In this document: positions 1-8,973 of the stretch, piece after piece
Numbering within the stretch: the first letter of the stretch is position 1
Layout of the letters: each line of letters opens with the position of its first letter
Source: Nocardia vermiculata NBRC 100427
GTDB lineage: Bacteria > Actinomycetota > Actinomycetes > Mycobacteriales > Mycobacteriaceae
Assembly: GCF_001613265.1 (NCBI RefSeq)
Contig: NZ_BDCA01000016.1
Span: 100,754 to 164,753 of the forward strand
Direction of reading: 5' to 3'
DNA length: 64,000 nucleotides
Position numbers and translations under genes: made by a program
The notes under the pieces: generated by a model
What the model saw: the letters and a program-made list of their open reading frames with translations, nothing else
Told to the model about the DNA's origin: nothing
Database searches by the model: none

Positions 1-27
1 GACAGGGGGCTCCATTTGTGAGCGCTG

Positions 28-41
28 GTCAGGGCCCTGAC
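28..41. repeat. Perfect 14-bp palindrome upstream of phoP
   Basis: GTCAGGGCCCTGAC is a perfect inverted repeat about 150 bp before phoP. It could belong to the end of the gene left of the window or be a regulator site. The rest of 1-193 shows no convincing gene and no clear -10 box for phoP. Confidence 0.4.
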
Positions 42-193
42 GGGGGCTCGGCCGGCGCTCGATTGTTTCCGGCGGGATCGAGCACCGCTGCACTGTCGAG
101 GTCACGGCATTCGGTTCGCCTCGCAGTGGGCTCGCAGGAAACTCCCAGGCAACGTTCAGCGCATTCGGTGCTGCCGGGTGCACGATAGCGAGC

Positions 194-931
194 ATGAACG
201 GTGTGCCAGGCGATCGAACCCCCGAGGCTCGGGTGCTGGTGGTCGACGACGAACCGATGATCGTCGAACTGCTGTCGGTGAGCCTGCGCTATCAAGGTTT
301 CGAGGTAGCGGTCGCCGCCAACGGTGCCGAGGGGCTGGACCGGGCCAAGCAGTTCCGGCCGGACGCCCTCATCGTCGACGTGATGATGCCGGGCATGGAC
401 GGCTTCGGGCTGCTGCGCCGCTTGCGGGCCGACGGGATCGACGCCCCGGTGCTGTTCCTGACCGCGCGCGACGAGATCGACGACAAGATCACCGGCCTCA
501 CCCTCGGTGCCGACGATTACGTCACCAAACCCTTCTCGCTGGAAGAGGTGGTCGCGCGGCTGCGGGTGATTCTGCGCCGCGCCGGGCACACGGTGGAGGA
601 GAGCAGATCCTCGCGGGTCTGTTTCGAGGACATCGAACTCGACGACGACACCCACGAGGTCTGGAAGGCGGGGGAGCCGGTCTCGCTGTCACCGACCGAG
701 TTCACCTTGCTGCGCTACTTCATGATCAACGCCGGCACCGTGCTGAGCAAGCCGCGCATTCTCGACCACGTGTGGCGCTACGACTTCGGCGGTGAGGTCG
801 GTGTCGTGGAAACCTATGTCTCCTACCTGCGTAAGAAGGTCGACACCGGACCGGATCGGCTGATCCACACGCTGCGCGGTGTCGGCTACGTGATGCGCGC
901 ACCGAACCGGCGCCGGTCCGCGGCGACATGA
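194..931 (+). CDS. phoP: Two-component response regulator PhoP (OmpR family)
   Basis: DNA-binding response regulator of 245 aa. The N-terminal receiver has the acidic pair D18-D19, the phospho-acceptor D62 in DVMMPGMDG, T90 and K112 (DDYVTKPF). The C-terminal winged helix ends in the usual HTLRGVGYV strand. Similarity to M. tuberculosis PhoP is high along the whole length, including the stretch SLSPTEFTLLRYF, and the neighbours (phoR, HIT protein) are the same. Mycobacterial PhoP controls cell-envelope lipid, secretion and pH-response genes and binds TCACAGC repeats. That role is inferred here. The ATG at 194 has only a weak Shine-Dalgarno. The stop overlaps the phoR start by 4 nt (ATGA), indicating translational coupling. 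Confidence 0.93.
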   Translation: MNGVPGDRTPEARVLVVDDEPMIVELLSVSLRYQGFEVAVAANGAEGLDRAKQFRPDALIVDVMMPGMDGFGLLRRLRADGIDAPVLFLTARDEIDDKITGLTLGADDYVTKPFSLEEVVARLRVILRRAGHTVEESRSSRVCFEDIELDDDTHEVWKAGEPVSLSPTEFTLLRYFMINAGTVLSKPRILDHVWRYDFGGEVGVVETYVSYLRKKVDTGPDRLIHTLRGVGYVMRAPNRRRSAAT

Positions 932-2490
932 GTGAACCGGGTTCCATGTCCGGCCGGGGGCACGTTTCGGACCGATCTGCCGGTGCGGGGAAGCCTGACG
1001 AAGCGCCGGGCTTCCGCCGGCGTTCCGCAGCGGCCGGGCCACCGGTACGTGGTCTCCGATCGCGGATCTCGCGGCGGTTGTCCGCGGTACCCCTGCGCAT
1101 CACTCTGGTCGTCGTCCTGGTCCTGCTCGCCGGTCTGGGACTCGTGGTCTCGGGTGTAGCGGTGACCTCCTCGATGCGAAACGTGTTGATCGACAAGGTT
1201 GATCGACAGCTGTTCGAGGCATCGCACACGTGGGCGGATCCCGGCGCACCGGACCCACAGCGGCTGCCGATGCCGAAGAGCCGGGAACGACCGCCGCAAT
1301 TGTTTTACGTTCGGGTCGACAATCCGGACGGCGCGGTGCGGATGCTGCTTCCGTCCGGGCCGACCGTCCCGGACCCGCCCGCGGATCTCGGGAAGAAACC
1401 GCAGACCATCGGCACCGTCGGTGATCCGGACGCGCACTGGCGCGCGGTGCGGGTCTCCGGGGCAGACGGCACCAGTCTGATTGCGATCCGCCTGACCGAG
1501 ACCGAGAACATCGTCGACCGGTTGATCGGCCTACAGGTGGTGGTCGGACTGATTGTGCTGGCCGTGCTCGCCGTGGTCGCGCAGTTCGTGATCCGCCGCA
1601 GTCTGCGACCGTTGCGAGAGGTGGAGAAGACTGCGGCCGAGATCGCGGCCGGTGACCTTCATCGCCGAGTTCCGGTGCAGGGCACCAATACCGAGGTCGA
1701 CCGGTTGTCTCAGTCCCTCAACGGGATGCTCGCTCAGATTCAGACCGCCTTCGCTGCCACCGAGGCGTCCGAGGAAGCCGCTCGGCGCTCGGAGTCCCGG
1801 ATGCGCCGCTTCGTCGCGGATGCCAGCCACGAACTGCGTACGCCGTTGACCACGATCAAGGGATTCACCGAGCTGTATCGGCAAGGTGCGCTGGCGGATC
1901 CGGAGTTGTTCATCGATCGAATCGAGCGCGAATCCACTCGGATGGGACTGCTCGTGGAGGATCTGCTGATGCTGGCCCGGCTGGATGCACAGCGGCCGGT
2001 GGAACGGCACCCCGTGGATCTGCTGGCCCTGGCCAGCGATGCGGTGCACAACGCGCGCGCCGTCGATGCCGCGCAGCGCCCGGATGCGCCGCGCCGCCCG
2101 ATCGACATCGAAATCCGTACCGGTGAGGGCACATTGGAAGTGCTGGGGGACGAGGCCCGGTTGCGTCAGGTGCTGGGAAATCTGGTCAACAACGCACTGA
2201 TCCACACCCCGCCCGATGCGGCGGTCACCGTAGCGCTGACCCCCGCGCCGGACGAGGTGACCATCGAGGTCGCCGACACCGGGCCCGGGCTGCCGCCCGA
2301 GGAAGCCGAGCGCCTGTTCGAGCGCTTCTACCGCACGGACACCTCACGCAGCCGCGACAGCGGGGGCACCGGCCTCGGCCTGTCCATCGTGCAGGCCCTG
2401 GTCACCGCGCACGGTGGCACTGTTGCGGTCCACAGCCGAGTAGGACAGGGCACCGTCTTCGAGGTCCGCCTGCCCCGTTCGGTCGACTGA
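928..2490 (+). CDS. phoR: Sensor histidine kinase PhoR
   Basis: Membrane histidine kinase of 520 aa, the partner of PhoP. There is a basic N-terminal cytoplasmic tail, TM1 near residues 56-78, an extracytoplasmic sensor domain of about 120 aa, and TM2 near 199-223. A HAMP linker follows, then the dimerisation/phospho-acceptor helix with His301 in DASHELRTPL. The ATPase domain carries the N box (NLVNNALIHTP), G1 box (DTGPGLPP), F box (LFERFYR) and G2 box (GGTGLGLSI). The gene starts inside the end of phoP. The order matches M. tuberculosis Rv0757-Rv0758. The stimulus cannot be read from the sequence. Confidence 0.93.
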   Translation: MSEPGSMSGRGHVSDRSAGAGKPDEAPGFRRRSAAAGPPVRGLRSRISRRLSAVPLRITLVVVLVLLAGLGLVVSGVAVTSSMRNVLIDKVDRQLFEASHTWADPGAPDPQRLPMPKSRERPPQLFYVRVDNPDGAVRMLLPSGPTVPDPPADLGKKPQTIGTVGDPDAHWRAVRVSGADGTSLIAIRLTETENIVDRLIGLQVVVGLIVLAVLAVVAQFVIRRSLRPLREVEKTAAEIAAGDLHRRVPVQGTNTEVDRLSQSLNGMLAQIQTAFAATEASEEAARRSESRMRRFVADASHELRTPLTTIKGFTELYRQGALADPELFIDRIERESTRMGLLVEDLLMLARLDAQRPVERHPVDLLALASDAVHNARAVDAAQRPDAPRRPIDIEIRTGEGTLEVLGDEARLRQVLGNLVNNALIHTPPDAAVTVALTPAPDEVTIEVADTGPGLPPEEAERLFERFYRTDTSRSRDSGGTGLGLSIVQALVTAHGGTVAVHSRVGQGTVFEVRLPRSVD

Positions 2491-2527
2491 GGTCCGGGCA
2501 CCGCGCGCACCCGGGACATGCGGGCTG

Positions 2528-2953
2528 TTACTCGGGGACGTTGGCGCCGTAGCCGAGGTCGCGGAGGGCCTGTTTGATCTTGGCCTGTGCCTCGTCCAGC
2601 GATTCCGGACTCGGATCGGTGTCGGCGCCGGAGATGTCGAAGTCGCTGAGCTCGTAGGCCGGGAACACGTGCAGGTGCAGGTGCGGAACTTCCAGCCCGG
2701 CGATCAACAGGCCCGCGCGCGGCGCATCCCATGCCTTGCGCACGGCCCGGCCGACCTTCTGCGCGACCTCGTTGATCCGTGTGAACACCGCCGGATCGAG
2801 GTCCTGCCACTGGTCGATTTCCTGACGCGGGACGATGAGCGTATGGCCCGGGGTGACCGGCGCGATCGTCAGAAAGGCGACGAACTCGTCGTCCTCCCAC
2901 ACGAACCGCCCCGGAAGTTGACCGGCAATGATCGCACTGAAAACGGAGGGCAT
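2528..2953 (-). CDS. HIT family protein (nucleotide hydrolase or transferase)
   Basis: Small cytoplasmic protein of 141 aa with the histidine triad near residues 91-95 (PHLHLHVFP), the active-site signature of HIT hydrolases acting on nucleoside phosphoramidates or dinucleotides. An upstream HTLIVPR strand is also typical of the fold. It lies convergent to phoR in the position of Rv0759c in M. tuberculosis, which supports orthology. A GGAGAGG lies 12 nt before the ATG. Substrate is unknown. A second, different HIT protein lies at 8974-9420. Confidence 0.87.
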   Translation of the reverse strand: MPSVFSAIIAGQLPGRFVWEDDEFVAFLTIAPVTPGHTLIVPRQEIDQWQDLDPAVFTRINEVAQKVGRAVRKAWDAPRAGLLIAGLEVPHLHLHVFPAYELSDFDISGADTDPSPESLDEAQAKIKQALRDLGYGANVPE

Positions 2954-3045
2954 GGGCCCATCTTGCCTCTCCGTTCCGTGATCGGCGGATCGGGGCTGGT
3001 GAGCAGCTGTTGCGATACCCTCATCTGCCGTTCACCCGCGTCACC

Positions 3046-3051
3046 TAAGCT
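3046..3051 (+). promoter_or_regulatory. -10 box for leaderless purD
   Basis: TAAGCT lies 7 nt before GTG 3059. No Shine-Dalgarno is present, so the mRNA probably begins at the start codon. This selects the 3059 start over longer upstream reading. Confidence 0.6.
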
Positions 3052-3058
3052 GTCTCGG

Positions 3059-4336
3059 GTGCGCGTACTCGTCATCGGTTCCGGAGCCCGTGAACACGCC
3101 CTCGTAGCGGCCCTGCGACGGGACCCGGAGGTGCAGGCCATTGCGGCGGCACCCGGTAACCCGGGCATTGCTCAGCTCGCCGAAGTGCGGCCGGTCGACC
3201 CGGCCAGTGCCGAGGCGGTCGTGGCACTGGCCCGCGACTTCGGTGCCGATCTGGTCGTCATCGGCCCGGAGGTGCCGCTGGTGCTGGGTGTTGCCGACGC
3301 GGTGCGGGCGGCCGGTATCGCCTGCTTCGGGCCGTCGGCGTCGGCCGCGCGGATCGAGGGTTCCAAGGCCTTCGCCAAGGATGTGATGGCCGCGGCCGGC
3401 GTACGCACCGCGCACAGCGAGATCGTCGACCACCCCGGCGAGCTGGATGCCGCACTGGATCGTTTCGGCCCCACCTGGGTGGTCAAGGACGACGGGCTGG
3501 CGGCCGGTAAGGGCGTGGTCGTCACCACCGACCGGTCCGCGGCCCGCGACCACGGCGCCGAACTGCTCGAACAGGGTCACCCGGTCCTGCTGGAGTCGTT
3601 CCTGGACGGACCCGAGGTGTCGCTGTTCTGTCTCGTCGACGGCGAGACCGTGGTGCCGTTGCTGCCCGCGCAGGATCACAAGCGTGTCGGCGACGGCGAC
3701 ACCGGACCCAATACCGGCGGGATGGGCGCCTACACCCCGTTGCCGTGGCTGCCCGCGCAGACCGTGACCGAGATCGTCGACGATGTCGTGAAACCCGTTG
3801 CCGCCGAAATGGTTCGGCGCGGTGTGCCGTTCTCGGGCCTGCTCTACGCGGGGCTGGCGATCGGTCAGGCGGGGCCGTCGGTGGTCGAATTCAACTGCCG
3901 CTTCGGTGATCCCGAGACCCAGGCGGTGCTGGCACTGCTGGACAGCCCGCTCGGTGCGCTGCTCTACGCCACCGCCACCGGCACTCTGGCCGAGGCTCAG
4001 CCGCCGCGCTGGAAGGACGGCGCCGCGATCACCGTGGTGCTCGCCGCGGAGAACTATCCGGGTCGTCCGCGCACCGGCGATGTCATCTCCGGGACCGAAG
4101 GGACGGCAGCGGATGCCGCGGTGCTGCATGCCGGTACGGCGTCGCGCGAGGACGGGGCCTTGCTGTCGGCCGGCGGCCGGGTGCTCAATGTCGTCGCCAC
4201 CGGCACCGATCTGACCGAAGCGCGCGCGCACGCCTACGAGCGCATCGCCGCAATCAAGCTGCCCGGCAGCCACTTCCGCACCGATATCGGTCTCGCCGCA
4301 GTAGAGGACCGCATCTCACTGCCCGCCCGGGTCTGA
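3059..4336 (+). CDS. purD: Phosphoribosylamine-glycine ligase (GAR synthetase)
   Basis: Second step of de novo purine synthesis: ATP-dependent joining of glycine to phosphoribosylamine. The 425-aa protein starts with VRVLVIGSGAREHAL, the conserved N-terminal PurD strand. It has an ATP-grasp core with the family signature NTGGMGAYTP and the metal-site segment VEFNCRFGDPETQ, and its length is typical. The frame is open upstream to 2669, but that part overlaps the HIT gene antisense and is not PurD-like. GTG 3059 fits a leaderless transcript. It corresponds to Rv0772 in the M. tuberculosis order. Confidence 0.95.
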   Translation: MRVLVIGSGAREHALVAALRRDPEVQAIAAAPGNPGIAQLAEVRPVDPASAEAVVALARDFGADLVVIGPEVPLVLGVADAVRAAGIACFGPSASAARIEGSKAFAKDVMAAAGVRTAHSEIVDHPGELDAALDRFGPTWVVKDDGLAAGKGVVVTTDRSAARDHGAELLEQGHPVLLESFLDGPEVSLFCLVDGETVVPLLPAQDHKRVGDGDTGPNTGGMGAYTPLPWLPAQTVTEIVDDVVKPVAAEMVRRGVPFSGLLYAGLAIGQAGPSVVEFNCRFGDPETQAVLALLDSPLGALLYATATGTLAEAQPPRWKDGAAITVVLAAENYPGRPRTGDVISGTEGTAADAAVLHAGTASREDGALLSAGGRVLNVVATGTDLTEARAHAYERIAAIKLPGSHFRTDIGLAAVEDRISLPARV

Positions 4337-4428
4337 TCTCTCGCCACCCGGCTGCTCGGGCGCTGTTCACCGGAGAGTCTCGCCTCTGGATCGCGGCCCG
4401 CGCTCGGGCAGCGGTGTGAACCGCGCGT

Positions 4429-5418
4429 TCAGCCGACCTGTACTCCGTGCAGCGCCAACCAGGGCTGTGGATCGATGTGCTGACCGCTGACCAGCACTTC
4501 GAAATGCAGATGCGGCCCGGTGGAGTCGCCGCGGTTGCCGATTCGGGCGATCTGTTGCCCGGCGTGGACCCGCTCGCCGACCGAGACCGAGAAGTCGTAC
4601 ATGTGGCCGTAGACGGAGATGCTGCCGTCGTTGTGCCGGATGCGCACCCACAGTCCGAAGCCCTGCGCCGGACCCGCGTCGATGACGACACCGTCGGCCA
4701 CCGCGTAGATCGGCGAACCGATCGGCGCGGCAATATCGATACCACGGTGGAAGGTGCCCCACCGGCTGCCGTATCCGGAGGTGAAGGCGCCCACCGCCGG
4801 CAGCGCGAAACCGCCGATACCGGGTGCGATTCCGCCGGGGAAGACACCACCGGGGATCGCTTCGGGCCGGCCCGGCAACCACGGCTGCGGAGCTCCGGAG
4901 ACCGCGGCGGCGGCCTCGGCCTTCGCGCGATCCAGCGTCGATTGTTGCGCGGCGGCCACCACCTGGGCCTCACGCAGGCGCTCGCCGTTGTCGATGGCCT
5001 TCAGATAACGCTTGCTGGTTTCCTGTTCGGCCTGCACCTGCAGCGGATAGGCGACCGCGATCCGTTGTGCGGTACCGGGTGCGGGAACGCGGTCGATCGT
5101 CCGCGGTGCCACGGTGTCGGCAGCCGCGAACAGTGCCACCACCAGCATGCCGACGACCAGAATCCGGTGTTGGTACAACCAGCCGCGCAGCCGTGGCCAC
5201 AGCGTCTCGAAGTCGTCGCGCCAGTTCCGATTGCGCATCCGCCGGATCAGCGATCGCGAACCGGCCCCGGCCGCCGAGCCGAATTCACGGGAGCGGCGTG
5301 CCGCGGACCGGACCCGATCCGACAGTGGCCGCTCCCGTTGCAGCGCTGTTCGCCAGTCCGGGCGGACCACGGTCCAGCCCCCCTGGTACAGCTCGGCGCG
5401 GCGTGCCCGTTCAGGCAT
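4429..5418 (-). CDS. Membrane-anchored M23 (LytM-type) peptidase
   Basis: Cell-wall endopeptidase-like protein of 329 aa. A basic cytoplasmic N-terminus precedes one membrane helix near residues 84-102 (ILVVGMLVVALFAAA). A short helical stalk follows (EQETSKRYLKAIDNGERLREAQ), then a C-terminal M23 domain. Zinc ligands are visible as HRGIDIAAP (HxxxD) and HLHFEV (HxH), with YGHM between, so the site looks complete and catalytically competent. It probably cuts peptidoglycan cross-links at division or elongation. A longer frame runs to 5700, but ATG 5418 has a -10 box at leaderless distance and starts a sensible topology. It is divergent from the aminotransferase gene, 116 bp away. Confidence 0.85.
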   Translation of the reverse strand: MPERARRAELYQGGWTVVRPDWRTALQRERPLSDRVRSAARRSREFGSAAGAGSRSLIRRMRNRNWRDDFETLWPRLRGWLYQHRILVVGMLVVALFAAADTVAPRTIDRVPAPGTAQRIAVAYPLQVQAEQETSKRYLKAIDNGERLREAQVVAAAQQSTLDRAKAEAAAAVSGAPQPWLPGRPEAIPGGVFPGGIAPGIGGFALPAVGAFTSGYGSRWGTFHRGIDIAAPIGSPIYAVADGVVIDAGPAQGFGLWVRIRHNDGSISVYGHMYDFSVSVGERVHAGQQIARIGNRGDSTGPHLHFEVLVSGQHIDPQPWLALHGVQVG

Positions 5419-5425
5419 TCTGCCG

Positions 5426-5431
5426 ACGATA
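5426..5431 (-). promoter_or_regulatory. -10 box for leaderless M23 peptidase gene
   Basis: TATCGT on the minus strand lies exactly 7 nt before ATG 5418, with no ribosome site between. It shares a 116-bp divergent region with the promoter of the aminotransferase gene. Confidence 0.55.
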
Positions 5432-5522
5432 ACAGGGGGTCGGCCGATAGCGTAGGTGGGCGCCACGGTGCACAGGAACGTCTCAGTAAGCCGGTGCGTG
5501 CGAGCGGTGCGGCGCGGTGTTC

Positions 5523-5528
5523 TACCGT
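5523..5528 (+). promoter_or_regulatory. -10 box for aminotransferase gene
   Basis: TACCGT lies 6 nt before GTG 5535, in leaderless geometry. It favours 5535 over the in-frame GTG at 5517, which would lie upstream of the -10 box. Confidence 0.5.
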
Positions 5529-5534
5529 CGTCGG

Positions 5535-6704
5535 GTGCGCAGTGAATCCCGTCGTTCCACGGTTCCGACCTTCTACGTGATGGATGTGTGGAAGGCCGCG
5601 GCCGAACGTGCCCGTACCCACGGCGATGTCCTCGTCCTGGCCGCCGGTCAGCCGTCCACGCCCGCACCGGCGCCGGTGTTGCGGGCGACCCGCACCGCAC
5701 TCGACGACGAGTTGCTGGGCTACACCGAGACTTTCGGCCTCCCGGAACTGCGCGCCGCGATCGCGGACCACCACAGCAGCAGCTACGGGATCGGAGTGAG
5801 CGCCGACGACGTGGTCGTCACGACCGGTTCGTCGGGGGCGTTCACCCTGATCTTCCTGGCCGCATTCGACATCGGCGACACCGTCGTGGTGGCGCGTCCC
5901 GGGTATCCGGCCTATCGCAACACCCTGACTGCCCTGGGCTGCCGGGTCGTGGAGCTCGACTGCGGGCCCCAGACCCGGTTCCAGCCGACCGTCGCCATGC
6001 TCGAGGAACTGCCCGAGCCGCCGGCCGGTCTGGTGGTGGCCAGTCCCGCGAATCCGACCGGGACGATGATCGCGCCCGAGGAATTGGCGGCGCTGGCCCG
6101 CTGGTGCGACGACCACGGAACGCTGCTGATCTCCGACGAGATCTATCACGGCATCGCCTATTCGGGACTCGGCGGAGATACCGAACCGGTCAGCTCGGCG
6201 TGGGAGACCTCGCGCGAATCAGTGGTGGTCGGGTCGGTGTCGAAGTACTTCTCGATGACCGGCTGGCGGTTGGGCTGGATGCTCGCTCCCGAACGGCTGC
6301 GCCCGGCGTTGCAGCGGTTGGCCTCGAATATGACGGTCTGCCCGCCTGCGATCTCACAGTTCGCGGCCACGCATGCCTTCGGTGCCGAGGCCAAGAGCGA
6401 ACTCGACACCCATGTCCAGCGTTATGCACGCAACCGTGCCTTGCTGCTCGAGGGCCTGCCCGAACTGGGCATCACCGATCTCGCTCCCGCCGACGGCGCC
6501 TTCTATGCCTACGCCGATATCGGCCACCTGAGCCAGGATTCGACCGCCTGGTGCGCGGACCTGCTGGCGCACACCGGAGTGGCGTTGGCTCCCGGCATCG
6601 ATTTCGACACCCGCAGCGGTCACCGGACAGTTCGCTTCTCCTTTGCCGGCGCCACCGCCGACATCGAGGAGGCGCTGGTGCGCCTGCGTCGATACCTCGG
6701 CTGA
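5535..6704 (+). CDS. PLP-dependent class I aminotransferase (AspB-like)
   Basis: Cytoplasmic fold-type I aminotransferase of 389 aa. Visible motifs are SPANPTG, ISDEIYHG (Asp and Tyr contacting the cofactor), and SVSKYFSMTGWRLGW containing the Schiff-base lysine. A C-terminal Arg in HRTVRFSFAG would bind the substrate carboxylate. From recall, the sequence resembles M. tuberculosis AspB (Rv3565) more than central aspartate aminotransferases, including the N-terminal FYVMDVW. Rv3565 is not at this position in M. tuberculosis, so the gene is a local insertion relative to that order. Substrate (aspartate or valine/pyruvate type) is not predictable here. Confidence 0.88.
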   Translation: MRSESRRSTVPTFYVMDVWKAAAERARTHGDVLVLAAGQPSTPAPAPVLRATRTALDDELLGYTETFGLPELRAAIADHHSSSYGIGVSADDVVVTTGSSGAFTLIFLAAFDIGDTVVVARPGYPAYRNTLTALGCRVVELDCGPQTRFQPTVAMLEELPEPPAGLVVASPANPTGTMIAPEELAALARWCDDHGTLLISDEIYHGIAYSGLGGDTEPVSSAWETSRESVVVGSVSKYFSMTGWRLGWMLAPERLRPALQRLASNMTVCPPAISQFAATHAFGAEAKSELDTHVQRYARNRALLLEGLPELGITDLAPADGAFYAYADIGHLSQDSTAWCADLLAHTGVALAPGIDFDTRSGHRTVRFSFAGATADIEEALVRLRRYLG

Positions 6705-6764
6705 AACGCAGAATTCCGTACCGCCCCGCGCGCGGCGCCGATGGGGTACAAAGACAAACGCAGA

Positions 6765-6797
6765 GATTTGCACAGATCGCACCGATTTGGCACGGAT
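6765..6797 (+). repeat. Imperfect direct repeat upstream of tetR
   Basis: GATTTGCACAGAT (6765-6777) and GATTTGGCACGGAT (6784-6797) lie 30-60 bp before the TetR start. They could be an autoregulatory site. They are direct rather than inverted, so the evidence is weak. Confidence 0.3.
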
Positions 6798-6826
6798 GAA
6801 CCGATGATGACTGGCACGATGACACG

Positions 6827-7495
6827 GTGATCACCGCGACGACCCCGAAAGGCGAGAGGCGTCGCCAAGCATTGGTTGCGGCTGCCGCGGAGTTGCTCCT
6901 CGAAGGTGGCTTCGATGCCGTGCGCCACCGTTCGGTGGCGACCCGCGCGGACCTGCCGCTGGCATCGACGACCTACTATTTCGAATCCCTCGAGGATCTG
7001 ATCGCGCGCGCGGTCGAGTTCAGCGGTACCGCCGAACTTGAGGCGATGCGCCACCGGATCGGTGAGGTGACTCATCGCCGGCGAGGCGCGGAGGCAACCG
7101 TCGAGCTGATCGTGGACCTGATGGTGGGTACCGAAGGAACCGACGAATTCGCGCGCGGGCGGCTGATCGCCCGCTACGAGCGGTCGGTGGCCTCGGCACG
7201 GCATCCGGAACTGCGTGAGGTGCAGTTGCGGCTCCGGGTGCAACTCGAAGATCTGCTCGCCGATGTGCTGCGCCGCTCCGATCGCATGGTGCGCACCGAT
7301 CAGCTGCGCCGCCTGGTCGCGGTGGTCGACGGTGCGGTGGTGGCCGCCCTCGCCGAATCCGATCCGCAACCGCGGCGCACCGCCCGCGCCGCGTTACTGG
7401 AATTGATCGATGTGATCGCGCCGCCGGTGCCGCAACCGATGATCGCGCCGCAAGCGATGCCCCAGCAACCCGGCAGGCAGCGAACACTAGACTGA
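6827..7495 (+). CDS. TetR family transcriptional regulator
   Basis: Repressor-type protein of 222 aa. The N-terminal TetR helix-turn-helix is clear (GGFDAVRHRSVATRADLPLA followed by TTYYFESLEDLI). The C-terminal ligand domain is unrecognisable and ends in a Pro/Gln/Met-rich tail. It sits just upstream of purB. A TetR gene also precedes purB in M. tuberculosis (Rv0775), so this is probably its counterpart. The stop lies 6 nt before the purB start and the end of the gene overlaps the purB -10 box. GTG 6827 has no strong ribosome site. Targets are unknown. Confidence 0.8.
   Translation: MITATTPKGERRRQALVAAAAELLLEGGFDAVRHRSVATRADLPLASTTYYFESLEDLIARAVEFSGTAELEAMRHRIGEVTHRRRGAEATVELIVDLMVGTEGTDEFARGRLIARYERSVASARHPELREVQLRLRVQLEDLLADVLRRSDRMVRTDQLRRLVAVVDGAVVAALAESDPQPRRTARAALLELIDVIAPPVPQPMIAPQAMPQQPGRQRTLD
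7488..7493 (+). promoter_or_regulatory. -10 box for purB inside the end of tetR
   Basis: TAGACT lies 8 nt before GTG 7502, within the last codons of the TetR gene. purB can therefore be transcribed independently and leaderless. Confidence 0.45.
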
Positions 7496-7501
7496 CTGTC
7501 C

Positions 7502-8935
7502 GTGACTGTTGTCCCGAATGTCCTCGCCACCCGGTATGCCAGCCCGCAACTGGTGCAGTTGTGGTCGCCCGAGAACAAGATCGTGCTCGAGCGCCGACTG
7601 TGGCTCGAGGTACTACGGGCGCAGACCGAACTCGGCGCGGCGGGCACCGAATCGGTGACCGCCGAGGTGATCGAGGATTACGAGCGGGTGCTCGGTGAGG
7701 TGGATCTCGCCTCGATCGCCGAGCGGGAGCGGATCACCCGCCACGATGTGAAGGCACGGATCGAGGAATTCAACGCCCTCGCCGGCCACGAGCACATCCA
7801 CAAGGGGATGACCAGCCGCGATCTCACCGAGAATGTGGAACAGCTGCAGATCCGGTTGTCGCTCGATCATGTCTTCGAGCACGGGGTCGCGGTCGCGGCA
7901 CGGCTGGCGGAGCGGGCGGCCGAATATCAGTCGCTGGTGATGGCCGGTCGTTCGCACAATGTGGCGGCGCAGGCGACCACGCTGGGTAAGCGTTTCGCCA
8001 GTGCTGCCGATGAGGTTCTCATCGCGCTGCAGCGGGTGCGCGAGCTGATCGATCGCTATCCGCTGCGCGGGATCAAGGGGCCGATGGGGACCGCGCAGGA
8101 CATGCTGGACCTGTTCGACGGCGATGCGGGCAAGCTCGCGCAACTGGAACAGAAGGTGGCGCGCCACCTCGGCTTCTCGACCGTGCTGACCAGCGTCGGC
8201 CAGGTCTATCCGCGCTCGCTCGACCACGATGTGGTCTCCGCACTGGTGCATCTGGGTGCGGGCCCGTCCTCGTTCGCGCACACCGTGCGGCTGATGGCCG
8301 GGCACGAGCTGGTGACCGAGGGGTTCCAGCCGGGCCAGGTCGGCAGTTCCGCGATGCCGCACAAGATGAACACCCGCTCCTGCGAGCGTGTCAACGGCCT
8401 GCAGGTGGTGCTGCGCGGGTACGGCTCGATGGCCGCGGAACTGTCCGGCGCGCAATGGAACGAGGGTGATGTGTTCTGCTCGGTGGTGCGCCGGGTCGCA
8501 CTGCCGGATGCCTTCTTCGCCATCGACGGCATGATGGAAACCTTCCTCACCGTGCTCACCGAGTTCGGTGCCTACCCCGCGGTGGTCGAGCGCGAACTCA
8601 ACCGCTACCTCCCCTTCCTGGCCACCACCCGCATCCTGATGGCGGCCGTGCGGGCCGGGGTGGGGCGCGAGAGCGCGCACGAGGTGATCAAGGAGCATGC
8701 GGTCGCCGTGGCGCTGGCCATGCGCGAGCAGGGCCGGGAACCGGACCTGCTGGACCGGCTCGCCGCCGACGATCGCATGCCGTTGGACCGCGCCGGGCTC
8801 GATGCCGCCCTCGCCGACCGCACCGCCTTCATCGGTGCCGCCGAGGCGCAGGTGGGTGCCGTGGTGGCGCAGGTACAGAAGCTGATCGACGCTCATCCCG
8901 AGGCGGCGCGCTACACGCCTTCGCCGATCCTGTAG
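7502..8935 (+). CDS. purB: Adenylosuccinate lyase
   Basis: Catalyses two purine steps, cleavage of SAICAR to AICAR and of adenylosuccinate to AMP, each releasing fumarate. The 477-aa protein has the fumarase/aspartase superfamily signature GSSAMPHKMN near residue 280, the flexible loop with the catalytic serine. It also has the conserved TSRDLTENVEQLQ and GRSHNVAAQATTLGKR segments. Length is normal. purB follows TetR as in M. tuberculosis, but purC, next in that order, is missing here. Confidence 0.95.
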   Translation: MTVVPNVLATRYASPQLVQLWSPENKIVLERRLWLEVLRAQTELGAAGTESVTAEVIEDYERVLGEVDLASIAERERITRHDVKARIEEFNALAGHEHIHKGMTSRDLTENVEQLQIRLSLDHVFEHGVAVAARLAERAAEYQSLVMAGRSHNVAAQATTLGKRFASAADEVLIALQRVRELIDRYPLRGIKGPMGTAQDMLDLFDGDAGKLAQLEQKVARHLGFSTVLTSVGQVYPRSLDHDVVSALVHLGAGPSSFAHTVRLMAGHELVTEGFQPGQVGSSAMPHKMNTRSCERVNGLQVVLRGYGSMAAELSGAQWNEGDVFCSVVRRVALPDAFFAIDGMMETFLTVLTEFGAYPAVVERELNRYLPFLATTRILMAAVRAGVGRESAHEVIKEHAVAVALAMREQGREPDLLDRLAADDRMPLDRAGLDAALADRTAFIGAAEAQVGAVVAQVQKLIDAHPEAARYTPSPIL

Positions 8936-8961
8936 TGCGGCGGGGCACGCGAACCCGGCAC

Positions 8962-8967
8962 TAGGGT
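8962..8967 (+). promoter_or_regulatory. -10 box for leaderless HIT gene
   Basis: TAGGGT lies 6 nt before ATG 8974, with no Shine-Dalgarno between. Confidence 0.5.
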
Positions 8968-8973
8968 TGGCGG

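Noticed and set aside
29..655. Minus-strand open frame over the start of phoP
   Set aside because: Antisense to phoP, low-complexity, no ribosome site.
194..2490. Reading PhoP-PhoR as the phosphate-starvation system for pst
   Set aside because: Sequence and order match M. tuberculosis PhoPR, which is not the phosphate regulator; the PHO-box-like sites fit a RegX3-type protein instead.
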